DNA of 64,000 bases from Longimycelium tulufanense. Its GTDB lineage: Bacteria; Actinomycetota; Actinomycetes; Mycobacteriales; Pseudonocardiaceae. The translations under genes were made by a program, and so were the position numbers. The notes under the pieces were generated by a model. It was not told the DNA's origin. It saw only the letters and a list, made by a program, of their open reading frames with translations, and ran no database searches. The stretch spans positions 20,391 to 84,390 of the forward strand of contig NZ_BMMK01000013.1 in NCBI RefSeq assembly GCF_014645795.1, given 5' to 3'. This document shows, piece by piece, positions 43,983 to 52,135 of this stretch (the first letter of the stretch is position 1; every line of letters begins with the position of its first letter).

Positions 43983-44774
43983 CTAGCTGAGGAAAAGGCC
44001 GACGTAGCCGGCAAACGCGAGCGGATCCCAGGCGTTGAAGATGTCCGCGTGCGCGGTCTTGGGGTCGCCGCTGGACAGCGTGACCCCGCCGGGGTTACTG
44101 ATTCCGCTGTAGCCGTACTCCATCCGCACTCCGGGAACCTCTCGCGGGTGGCTGGACGGGCACCGCCCGTTCCGGCTGTGGGCCATGTGCGACTGGTGGT
44201 CCGGACTGTCCAGGTTCTTGCCGTCCCAGCAGTCGGGGAAGTTGTAGCGAAGCGTGGTGTACTGCCACCAGCCGCAGCTGGGGACCTGGTACGAAGAACC
44301 GCCGGTTTCGTTACCGTCGCAGTTCCACTTGACGATCGCGGGGTCGGAGGGCTGGTGCGCGTGTGCGTCGCCGGCGATCATCTTGAGCCCGAAGGGGAAG
44401 GGCTCGATGTCGTTCTTCCCCCGCGCCTCGTAGGTGGCGACCATGTAGCTCGGCCTGACGGACCGCCCGTCCACGCGCAGGTCGGGCGTCCAGTAGCCGG
44501 AAAGGTCGTAGGGCGTGTCGCAGGTGGTGTCGCCGTTGACGTAGAGGCTCTCGCCCGTGGAGTAGGCGTTGGTGGACGTGTTCCCGAAGAACATGTGGTG
44601 GTGCGAGGCGCCCGGTTGGCCGTGGTAGACGATGGGGTCGTCGGGGCCTTCGTGACTGAACGAACAGGTCACGTCGAAGGAACGATCGTCCGTTGCCGAG
44701 GCGCCCGTCGCCGTGACGGTGGCGAACAACGCCGCCAGCGCCAGAACGACGGCTGGGCGTCCGAGCCTGTGCAT
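43983..44774 (-). CDS. DUF1996-domain secreted protein
   Basis: Exported protein of 263 residues. A signal peptide (MHRLGRPAVV to GASA) precedes a DUF1996 domain characterised by PIVYHGQPGASHHHMFFGN, CDTPYDLSGYWTPDL, PFPFGLKMIAGDAHA, CGWWQYTTLRYNFPDCWDGK and HPREVPGVRMEYGYS. Conserved His (HHH, HAH, DHQSHMAH) and paired Cys suggest a disulfide-stabilised metal-binding or carbohydrate-active fold; function is unknown. The family occurs in actinomycetes and fungi. ATG 44774 follows GGAAGGA at eight bases. It lies 187 bases downstream of the BNR-repeat gene on the same strand. Confidence 0.88.
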   Translation of the reverse strand: MHRLGRPAVVLALAALFATVTATGASATDDRSFDVTCSFSHEGPDDPIVYHGQPGASHHHMFFGNTSTNAYSTGESLYVNGDTTCDTPYDLSGYWTPDLRVDGRSVRPSYMVATYEARGKNDIEPFPFGLKMIAGDAHAHQPSDPAIVKWNCDGNETGGSSYQVPSCGWWQYTTLRYNFPDCWDGKNLDSPDHQSHMAHSRNGRCPSSHPREVPGVRMEYGYSGISNPGGVTLSSGDPKTAHADIFNAWDPLAFAGYVGLFLS

Positions 44775-44961
44775 AGTGCGGGTCCTTCCTGCACTGCACC
44801 CGTCCGCTGGCGCGACGAATGCTGCCCGATGGCGCGCTTCGGGAAAAGCACCCACATCTGGTCAACTTCGGCAGAACGGAAAAACCCACCGCCGGCCGGG
44901 ACCCGGCCATGCCCGCGGTGGGGCGGACAGATCAGGATCCGCCCGCCCCAACCGGTCCTGG

Positions 44962-47196
44962 TCAACTGACCCGGAGCTCGTAGAAGCCGCGGCCGAAGGT
45001 GGCGGCAACCAGGCGGTGGTTGGTCGGGTCGTACTCGATGTCGTCCACCGGGGACGCGGGCAGGCCCGAACCGAGCTGGAGCCAGAGACCGAAGCCCACC
45101 GGGGTGGTGAAGACACCCTGGTCGGTCGCGACGTACAGGGTGTTGTTCTTGCCGACCACGACATCGTTGACCGGGGCGTTGGGGAGGTTGCCCGAGATGT
45201 CGCGCCACGTTCGGCCACCGTCCGCGGTGGCGAGCAGGTGCGGCTGCTTGGAGCCGGACCGGTAGCCGGACAGCGTCACCCATGCACGCTCCGGCGAACG
45301 CTCGTCGACGACTACACGGGTCACCCATGGCTGGTTCTCCAACACCTTCGACCACGTCCGGCCGAGGTCGCGGGTCACCCAGACCCGGCCGTCGTCGGTG
45401 CCGACCCAGATCGTCCGGCCGTCGCTGGCCGGAGCGATCGTGGTGATCGTGCCGTAGGGGTAGTCGTCCTGGCCGGGGCCTCCGGTGAGATCCGGGCTGA
45501 TCGCGGTCCAGCTGACGCCGCCGTTGGTCGAGCGGTTGAGCCTATTGCCGGCGTAGTAGAGGATCCGCGGGTTCACCGGGTCGAAGGCCATCGGCGTGAA
45601 CCAGTTCCGGCGGTCGGAGATCGTCTGCGGGGTGAAGAAAGTGAGCGAGTTCCCGCCGTTGGTCGAGCGGAAGCAGTTGCCGTACTGGTAACAGGCGAAG
45701 ACGTTGTTCCTGTCCTTCGGGTTGATCAGGTTTTCCTCGCCGTCACCGCCGAGGTACTCGTTGAACCGTGCGCCGCCCCAGGACCGCAGTGAGCCGTTGT
45801 CCTGTGAGCCGCCAGAGACCCGGGACGCGTCCTGCGGGGTGATCGCGGCGCTGTAAAGCTGCGTATAGGGCTCGTGCACCGCCTTCACCCAGCCACCATC
45901 ACCATCGCGATCGGAGCGGTACACCCCGCCGTCGTTGCCGAGGTAGACGCGCGACGGATACCGTGGGTCCCAGACCATCGCGTGGTGGTCGACGTGGATA
46001 CCGGAGCCGTCGGACCGCCAGCTCCTGCCGCCATCCTTGCTCGTGACAAGGGGAACGCCGGCGACGTGCACGTGCCTGGCGTTGTCCGGGTTCACCCACA
46101 CCTTGCCGAACCACCAGCCATAGCTGGATTGGGAGTCCTTCAGCCGGGCACTGGCCGGCAGCGCGGTCCACGTGATTCCGGCATCGGTTGAGGTCAGGAA
46201 GCGGTCGAAGTAGCCGGTGGCGTCGACGACGATCGCATAGAGTCGACCCGGCTCGGAGGCGGCAATGCCCAGGCCGATGCGACCGACGTTGGCACCCGAC
46301 GGCAGACCCCCTGACAGCCGCTGCCAGGTCTGACCGCCGTCGGTGGAGCGGTGCACGCTGGAACCGACACCACCGTAGGTGCGGGCGGTCGGGGTGCGCC
46401 GGTGATCCCAGAGCACGGCGTAGATCCGGTCGGGGTCCGTCGGGTCGAGTTGCACGTCCGCGGCGCCGGTGAACTCGTTCGGCACCGCGAGAACCCGCCG
46501 CCAGGTCTCACCCGCGTCGGTTGTCAGGTAGACGCCGCGGTCGCCGCCGCCGTTGTAGAGGGAACCGGTGGCCGCCACGAGCACGCGCTGTGGGTCCCGT
46601 GGGTCGACCCGAACGGCGCCGATCGCGCCCGAGTCCCGGAGGCCGACGGGCTGCCAGGTCGCGCCACCGTCCCGCGACCGGTACACGCCGGTGCCCTCGT
46701 AGGTCACGCTGCCACCACCCGGATTGGGTTCGCCGGTGCCCACCCATAACGTGCCGTCGCTGCCGGTGGCCACGGCGCCCATCGCCTGCGTCGCATCGTC
46801 CGGCCACACCGAATGGAAGGTCCGGCCGGCGTCGGTGGAGCGCCAGAGCCCGCCGCTGGCCGCGGCAGCGTAGAGAACGTCCTCACGATGCGGGTCCAGC
46901 GCGAGGTCGACGATGCGGCCACCGATGTTGGTCGGGCCGATCGACTGCCACTGCCCGCCGAGACGGGGGAGTTGGCGTGCCTGTCTGGCCGCGTCGGCGT
47001 AGGCGTGGCGAGGCAGGGTTTCGCCGCGGACAGCCTTCTGCAGGTATCTGTGCTCCGCCGGGGCGGAGGGGCCTTTGACGGGGCGGTATTCGCCGGGCTG
47101 GCCGGTACCGGGTGGGCCTTCGGCGTGCGCGGGCGGGGTGAGGAGGACCGTGGCCAGGGCGGTGAGGGAGGCGATGAAGCGACTGGATCGGCGCAT
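44962..47196 (-). CDS. Secreted BNR/Asp-box beta-propeller protein (sialidase- or Vps10-like)
   Basis: Exported protein of about 744 residues. After a signal peptide (FIASLTALATVLLTPPAHA) and a 60-residue linker it consists of repeated propeller blades with Asp-box motifs such as STDAGRTFHSVW, SRDGGATWQP, TTDAGETWRR, STDGGQTWQR, STDAGITWTA, STNGGVSWTA, TRDLGRTWSK and ATADGGRTWRD, enough for two propellers. It resembles Vps10/xyloglucanase (GH74)-type proteins, but I cannot locate a catalytic acid pair. It may bind or cleave glycans at the cell surface. ATG 47196 has GGGGGT upstream; GTG 47202 is an alternative. Confidence 0.85.
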   Translation of the reverse strand: MRRSSRFIASLTALATVLLTPPAHAEGPPGTGQPGEYRPVKGPSAPAEHRYLQKAVRGETLPRHAYADAARQARQLPRLGGQWQSIGPTNIGGRIVDLALDPHREDVLYAAAASGGLWRSTDAGRTFHSVWPDDATQAMGAVATGSDGTLWVGTGEPNPGGGSVTYEGTGVYRSRDGGATWQPVGLRDSGAIGAVRVDPRDPQRVLVAATGSLYNGGGDRGVYLTTDAGETWRRVLAVPNEFTGAADVQLDPTDPDRIYAVLWDHRRTPTARTYGGVGSSVHRSTDGGQTWQRLSGGLPSGANVGRIGLGIAASEPGRLYAIVVDATGYFDRFLTSTDAGITWTALPASARLKDSQSSYGWWFGKVWVNPDNARHVHVAGVPLVTSKDGGRSWRSDGSGIHVDHHAMVWDPRYPSRVYLGNDGGVYRSDRDGDGGWVKAVHEPYTQLYSAAITPQDASRVSGGSQDNGSLRSWGGARFNEYLGGDGEENLINPKDRNNVFACYQYGNCFRSTNGGNSLTFFTPQTISDRRNWFTPMAFDPVNPRILYYAGNRLNRSTNGGVSWTAISPDLTGGPGQDDYPYGTITTIAPASDGRTIWVGTDDGRVWVTRDLGRTWSKVLENQPWVTRVVVDERSPERAWVTLSGYRSGSKQPHLLATADGGRTWRDISGNLPNAPVNDVVVGKNNTLYVATDQGVFTTPVGFGLWLQLGSGLPASPVDDIEYDPTNHRLVAATFGRGFYELRVS

Positions 47197-47396
47197 GAGC
47201 ACCCCCGAGAAGAGTGACAGCTGGTGATCGATCGGGGACGCTAAGCGACAGGTTGATCCGCTGTCTCCGGCCGAACGGAGGTAATCCGCGGGTCAGGCAC
47301 CGCAGGTACGCCGGAGCAGATCGGTCGGGGCCGCTCCGCGGTGTCGCCGGGGAACAACCCGCTGGCGGCCTCGCGGAACCGGCACCGCCCCGACGG

Positions 47397-47434
47397 CGTG
47401 GCGGGCCCGGACCCCCAGCACCAGGCCCGCCACG
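47397..47434. repeat. Perfect 11-bp inverted repeat in a 318-base intergenic region
   Basis: CGTGGCGGGCC at 47397-47407 and its complement at 47424-47434 surround a C-rich 16-base loop. The region 47197-47514 separates the divergent BNR-repeat and M20 peptidase genes and contains no gene that I can support. The hairpin could lie in the 5' leader of the peptidase mRNA or end a short transcript. Confidence 0.5.
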
Positions 47435-47514
47435 TCCGGCACTCGCTTGATCAGACGGAGCAACCGGCGGACAGGTTCCGTCGCCGGCGTTCACCGGATG
47501 GAAGGATCGGGGTC

Positions 47515-48930
47515 GTGGACCGAGCAGCGCTGACCCGAACCGTTGAGGGGCTGTGGGACGACGCCGTCCTGCCGAGCCTGTCCGAGCTGGTCGCCGTGCC
47601 GGCGGTGTCGCCCGGTTTCGACCCGCAGTGGCGGGAGAACGGCCAGCTCGACGCCGCCGTCGACCTGATGCGGCGCTGGATCGCCTCGCGTGGCCTGCCG
47701 GGGGCCACCCTCGAGGTGATCCAGCTGGCCGACCGGAGCCCGCTCCTGATGGTGGACATCCCAGGGACGGACGGTGCGGACGCCGGCACCGTGCTCCTGT
47801 ACGGGCACCTCGACAAGCAGCCGCCGATGGACGGCTGGGACGAGGGCCTGGGCCCCTGGACGCCGGTGATCCGGGACGACCGGCTGTACGGCCGCGGGTC
47901 GGTCGACGACGGGTACGCCGGGTTCGCCGCGGTCGCCGCATTGGAGGCGTTGCGCGTGAATGGAGGCGCGTACTCCCGCTGCGTGTTGCTACTGGAGACC
48001 GGTGAGGAGTCCGGTAGCCCGGACCTGCCCGCGTACCTGGAGCTCCTCAGCGAGCGGCTCGGTCGCGTGTCACTGGTGGTGTGCCTGGACTCCGGTGCCG
48101 GTGACTACGAGCGGATGTGGCTCACCACTTCGCTACGGGGTCTGGTGCAGATCCAGGTCACCGCGCGGGTGCTTGATGTTGGCCAGCACTCGGGTTCGGC
48201 CAGCGGCGTGGTGCCCAGCTCCTTCCGGGTGCTGCGAATCTTGCTGGACCGGATCGAGGACGCGGCCACCGGCGAGATCACGCTGCCCGAGCTGGCGGTC
48301 GAGGTTCCCGCGGATCGCATGGCGGAGATCGAGGCCACGGTTGAGGTGATGCGAGGCACGCTCGACGCAGCTTTCCCGATGACCGACGGGGTACGCATGG
48401 TCAGCGACGATGAGCTCGAGCTGACCCTCAACCGCACCTGGCGTGCCACATTGTCGGTGACGGGCGCGGAGGGACTACCAGCGCCGGCAGACGCGGGCAA
48501 CGTGCTTCGTCCTTCGACGGGGCTGTGTTTGAGTTTCCGGTTGCCGCCCACCGCTGACTCGCAGAAGGCGCTGGCCGCGATCGAGCGGACGCTGACGTCG
48601 GATGCGCCCTACAACGCGCGGATCGAGCTTTCCCGGAGGGAGGCGGCCAACGGCTGGAACGCGCCTACTTTGGCGCCCTGGCTTCGGGATGCGCTCGACG
48701 CGGCGAGTGAGGACGTGTTTGGTGAGCCGTGGCGGACCCTTGGGGAAGGCGGATCGATCCCCTTCATGGGCCTGCTGTCGGAGGCGTACCCCGATGCCCA
48801 GTTCGTGGTCACCGGCGCGCTCGGCCCGGGCTCGAACGCCCACGTTCCGAACGAGTCGCTGCACCTGGACTACGTCAAGAAGGTGACCGCCGGCGTCGCC
48901 CTGATCCTCGACGCCCACTCACGGAGCTGA
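47515..48930 (+). CDS. M20-family metallopeptidase (dipeptidase-like)
   Basis: Zinc peptidase of 471 residues, of the M20 (CNDP/PepV-like) family. Metal-binding motifs are visible: VLLYGHLDKQPP (His, Asp), GRGSVDDGYAG (bridging Asp), LLLETGEESGSPDLPAYL (catalytic Glu pair), VCLDSGAGDY, and near the C-terminus GSNAHVPNESLHLD for the second zinc. The dimerisation lid is around LDVGQHSGSASGVVPSSF. Substrate is probably a dipeptide. I start at GTG 47515, preceded by AAGGA; the frame is open upstream to 47341, but that part is Arg/Pro-rich. It ends at a strong terminator. Confidence 0.93.
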   Translation: MDRAALTRTVEGLWDDAVLPSLSELVAVPAVSPGFDPQWRENGQLDAAVDLMRRWIASRGLPGATLEVIQLADRSPLLMVDIPGTDGADAGTVLLYGHLDKQPPMDGWDEGLGPWTPVIRDDRLYGRGSVDDGYAGFAAVAALEALRVNGGAYSRCVLLLETGEESGSPDLPAYLELLSERLGRVSLVVCLDSGAGDYERMWLTTSLRGLVQIQVTARVLDVGQHSGSASGVVPSSFRVLRILLDRIEDAATGEITLPELAVEVPADRMAEIEATVEVMRGTLDAAFPMTDGVRMVSDDELELTLNRTWRATLSVTGAEGLPAPADAGNVLRPSTGLCLSFRLPPTADSQKALAAIERTLTSDAPYNARIELSRREAANGWNAPTLAPWLRDALDAASEDVFGEPWRTLGEGGSIPFMGLLSEAYPDAQFVVTGALGPGSNAHVPNESLHLDYVKKVTAGVALILDAHSRS

Positions 48931-48987
48931 GATGACGTTCACTCGCACCAGGCGTCTGGCAGCGCCTTGATCAGGACGTATTGCGGA

Positions 48988-49027
48988 GGGGGTGGACCAA
49001 GCCCGTACTTGGCCCACCCCCTTGTTT
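48988..49027 (+). terminator. Intrinsic terminator after the M20 peptidase gene
   Basis: Fourteen-bp stem with one A-C mismatch (48988-49001 with 49008-49021), six-base loop and TTGTTT tail, 57 bases after the stop. It also separates this gene from the convergent LGFP-repeat gene ending at 49041. Confidence 0.85.
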
Positions 49028-49040
49028 CACAAAGTAGGAT

Positions 49041-51596
49041 CTACTTCAGTTTCACGATCGTTTCACCCGTAGCAGAGTTATGTTCGATCGATCCGTTCTG
49101 AAACTCCTGGTAGGTAATAGTCCCCTTGCCGGGGAGAATCCCCTTTACCGTGACTCTGGACACAGGGTAGCCGAGGCTGGAGCGCTCCCACCCCATGGAC
49201 GCCCACTTGTCGCGGATTCCTCCAGAAACCGCGTGTGCTCCCGTGCTCGGCGACCAGTAGACTGAGGCATTCTTGCTGAAGTGATTGTAGCGCCCGATCC
49301 CATCAGGCGTAGCAGTTTCGTCCGTCGTGGGATAGCCCAGCCTTATCTCCCCAGCGTTCTTCTCCCACTCGGAACGAATAGCCCCGCGAATCACGTGTGC
49401 TCCCGTGCTCGGCGACCAGTAGATGGATGCGTCTTTGCTGAAGTCGTTGTAGCGGCCGACTCCATCGGCGGTGCCTGTCTCGTCGGTGGTGGGGTAGCCG
49501 AGGCCCTTCTCCGATCCAAGTTCGGCCCACTTGGCCCGAATATCGCCCCAGACCGCATGTATGCCGGTGCTCGGTGAATAGTAGATCGAAGCGCCACCGC
49601 GACCGTTGAAGTGGTTGTAGCGGCCGACTCCATCGGCGGTGCCTGTCTCGTCGGTGGTGGGGTAGCCGAGGCCCTTCTCCGATCCAAGTTCGGCCCACTT
49701 CGCGCGGATGCCACCCCAGACCGCATGCGCCCCCGTGCTCGGCGACCAGTAGATGGACGCGCCATCCTTGCGGCTGAAGTGGTTGTAGCGGCCGATGCCG
49801 TCCGGCGTCGTCATCTCGTCGGTAGTGGGAAGACCGAGAAATGACTTGTGCCCACCGAACTTGGAATACTTCTCGAAGACCGTGCCACCCATCTGGTGCG
49901 CACCGGTCTCGCGAGTCCAGTACATCCGGCCACGTTCAAAGTCCCGCCAGCGCACATCACCGTCGACCTGTTCGGCTCCGGTGGGGTTACCCAAGCGGAC
50001 ACGGATGGCTTCCTCGTTTCTCCACCGGTACTCGATGGCGGTCACCACCGGATTGGCGCCCCGAATCTGCCAGGTCGCGTCTTCCTTGAACAGGTGTGGG
50101 TTGTCGAACCAGTTCTGGCCGCTGTCATTGGCTGCCCAGAGCTGGGCATTGATGTGGCGCAGGAACCGACCGTTGGTGCTGAGGGACTCCAGGGAGACGC
50201 CCTCGCCATTCAGGCCAGGGCGGGAGCACCAGGTGGCGTCGCGCCGGAACTGGTCCGAGCCGTCGCTCGGCGCAACCACGACGCGCAGGTTCTCCTGCCG
50301 GAGGTAGACGTTCGGCCGGTCCGCGACCTCAAGTGAGTGGCAGTTCGAGTCCGCCAGACCCGGCACGATACGCCACGTTGCGTCCGCACCGGCACCGTCT
50401 TCCGGCACATCCTTTCCACGACTGACGTGTGCGGGACCGTCGGCTCCATTCCGTACGTACCAGCCTCGAATGCCGGGCGTGGTGACCTCCACGGACTGCA
50501 GCAGGGCCTCGTACTGCCCGGCGCGCAGGAAGCGGGACACGGCATCCGGACCCGCTGCCAGCGCAGCCTCCGCTGCCTCTACGAGGGCAGGGTGTACCAG
50601 GCTCTTTTCTGCCCTTGCCTTGATCTCCAGAACCCGGCGTCGGTCGGCTTCTTCCTGCGTCTTGAGGGCGTTGGCGCGGTCGCGGTCGCTGGCCTGGTAG
50701 ATGCCGGCCTCGATGAAGTGCTTCCACACCGCCGGGTCGGAGCTACGCAAGGCAGTGACGGCCGCGGCGTGCACCTCGGTGTCGGGTGTGGCGCGGTTCC
50801 AGACCTCGCGGATGAAGTTGTCGTCCGAGAGTTCGAGCATGCCCTCGGTGGGCTCGACACCGAGTACCTGGCGCATGGCGCGCTGCTTGGCGGCGCGGGC
50901 CTTCTGGTGTTCCTTCTCGGCCTCGGAGGCCTGCTTGTCCTGCTCGATGGCGTCGAGCTGGTCCTGCTCATGGGCCTTGCGGATCCCCTCGGCCAGGAAC
51001 TTCTTCTGGGCGGTCTCGTCCTGGCCGAACGCCTCCAGCGCGGCGGCCTTGACCTTCGGGCCGGTGGCCTGCTTCCACAGCTGGTAGACGAAGTCCTTAT
51101 AGCTGAGGACGAGCATCTCCGGCGTGGGCTCGATGCCGATGACCATGGCCGCATTGCGCTTGAGTTCGCGTGCCAGGCGTGCGGTTTCGGCGTCGCGCTG
51201 CTCCGTGGCCTGATCGCGCTTGACCGCCTCGTGGATCCCCACCTTGATCCACATGGTGCAGTCCGCGGGCGAGCCGGCCAACGCCAGCTCCGCGGATGCC
51301 CGCACCTCCTCGCCCGTGGCCTGCCGCCACAACGCGAACACGAAGTCGCGGTCGTCGAGGACCAAGAGATCATCGCCGGCCACGATCCCCAACCGGGACG
51401 CAGCCCTGACCTTGTCCTCCAACGACGCCTCCGGCACCACGGCCTCAGCCTGCCCCGCCACCGCCCTCACCGCCGGACCAGCAACAGCTGACGCTGCCGG
51501 CCCAAGCGTCGGCACGGTCGTCCCTGCGGTAGCGAGGGTCAGCGTTGCCAAAAGGAACGTTCGACTGAGCCTCGATCTCGTAGCGGTATGACTCAT
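49041..51596 (-). CDS. Secreted ALF/AbfB/LGFP-repeat cell-envelope protein
   Basis: Exported protein of 851 residues. Signal peptide to about residue 40; ALF-type helical repeats at about 55-340 (for example VLDDRDFVFALWRQATGEEV, VLSYKDFVYQLWKQATGPKV, ELSDDNFIREVWNRATPD); an AbfB/CBM42-like beta-trefoil at about 380-530 (IRGWYVRN, DATWRIVPGL, RFLRHINAQLW); and five LGFP repeats at about 550-820 (GYPTTDETGTADGVGRYNHF-type). LGFP repeats are thought to anchor proteins to the actinobacterial wall. ATG 51596 overlaps the stop of the immunity-like gene, so it is expressed with the toxin cassette. It could be a delivery or adhesion partner; catalytic motifs are absent. Confidence 0.88.
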   Translation of the reverse strand: MSHTATRSRLSRTFLLATLTLATAGTTVPTLGPAASAVAGPAVRAVAGQAEAVVPEASLEDKVRAASRLGIVAGDDLLVLDDRDFVFALWRQATGEEVRASAELALAGSPADCTMWIKVGIHEAVKRDQATEQRDAETARLARELKRNAAMVIGIEPTPEMLVLSYKDFVYQLWKQATGPKVKAAALEAFGQDETAQKKFLAEGIRKAHEQDQLDAIEQDKQASEAEKEHQKARAAKQRAMRQVLGVEPTEGMLELSDDNFIREVWNRATPDTEVHAAAVTALRSSDPAVWKHFIEAGIYQASDRDRANALKTQEEADRRRVLEIKARAEKSLVHPALVEAAEAALAAGPDAVSRFLRAGQYEALLQSVEVTTPGIRGWYVRNGADGPAHVSRGKDVPEDGAGADATWRIVPGLADSNCHSLEVADRPNVYLRQENLRVVVAPSDGSDQFRRDATWCSRPGLNGEGVSLESLSTNGRFLRHINAQLWAANDSGQNWFDNPHLFKEDATWQIRGANPVVTAIEYRWRNEEAIRVRLGNPTGAEQVDGDVRWRDFERGRMYWTRETGAHQMGGTVFEKYSKFGGHKSFLGLPTTDEMTTPDGIGRYNHFSRKDGASIYWSPSTGAHAVWGGIRAKWAELGSEKGLGYPTTDETGTADGVGRYNHFNGRGGASIYYSPSTGIHAVWGDIRAKWAELGSEKGLGYPTTDETGTADGVGRYNDFSKDASIYWSPSTGAHVIRGAIRSEWEKNAGEIRLGYPTTDETATPDGIGRYNHFSKNASVYWSPSTGAHAVSGGIRDKWASMGWERSSLGYPVSRVTVKGILPGKGTITYQEFQNGSIEHNSATGETIVKLK
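49446..49532 (-). repeat. Near-identical LGFP-coding repeat, copy 1
   Basis: An 87-base block is identical to 49614-49700, with a period of 168 bases (56 codons), the length of one LGFP unit. Nucleotide identity at synonymous sites indicates recent duplication or gene conversion within the repeat array. Confidence 0.85.
49614..49700 (-). repeat. Near-identical LGFP-coding repeat, copy 2
   Basis: Second copy of the 87-base block at 49446-49532. Flanking repeat units code for similar protein but differ in DNA, so only this pair has been recently homogenised. Confidence 0.85.
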
Positions 51597-52129
51597 GGTC
51601 TACGTTCTTCCACCTTTTCGATCCGAATACCCACGATCTTCTGATCCGAACTTATCCCGAATCCTGCGGATCCGGACATGACGAATTTTTCGGGTAGCTG
51701 GTTGAAAAATGATATATACCTGCCGGTCTCGATGTCATATACCGAAAGATCACCCTGGTCTTCGTAGGTCATCATTGTAAATTTTAGGGAGTTTCGGGCC
51801 TTGGTGTAGCGTCCGTCTTCCGTCCATGGCGACGTATGCACATGGAGTGAGCCGCGAAGGACGGGGACCTGTCGCAGCTCGGCCACCCGTAGGAATTTGC
51901 CGGGCGTCGGTTTCTTCAGGACCACAACTCGACGTAGCAGCCCCGACGACAGGTCGACAGCGATTTCAACATAACCCGCTTCGGATCCACCCTGTCGGTC
52001 CTCGATGAAATAGTACGCGGGTTCGATTAGGGTTTCTCCCGTGTTCCATTCGATCGAGGTCGGGACGTACTCGTCACTTTTGTCCAAGGAGGGTAGTGGC
52101 CTCCCGATAGTAGTTGCATGTAGTCCCAT
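51593..52129 (-). CDS. Candidate immunity protein of the polymorphic toxin
   Basis: Cytosolic protein of 178 residues without signal peptide or known domain. It has beta-rich segments (AGYVEIAVDLSSGLLRRVVV, DLSVYDIETGRYISFFNQ) and a charged end (VGIRIEKVEERRP). It starts six bases after the toxin stop on the same strand. In polymorphic toxin loci the gene directly after the toxin module normally encodes its specific immunity protein, and the AT-rich composition (82 G+C in 180 bases over 51601-51780, about 46%) matches the toxin tail, not the genome. Its stop overlaps the start of the LGFP protein (ATGA). Immunity function is inference from position. Confidence 0.7.
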   Translation of the reverse strand: MGLHATTIGRPLPSLDKSDEYVPTSIEWNTGETLIEPAYYFIEDRQGGSEAGYVEIAVDLSSGLLRRVVVLKKPTPGKFLRVAELRQVPVLRGSLHVHTSPWTEDGRYTKARNSLKFTMMTYEDQGDLSVYDIETGRYISFFNQLPEKFVMSGSAGFGISSDQKIVGIRIEKVEERRP

Positions 52130-52135
52130 CCAGCA

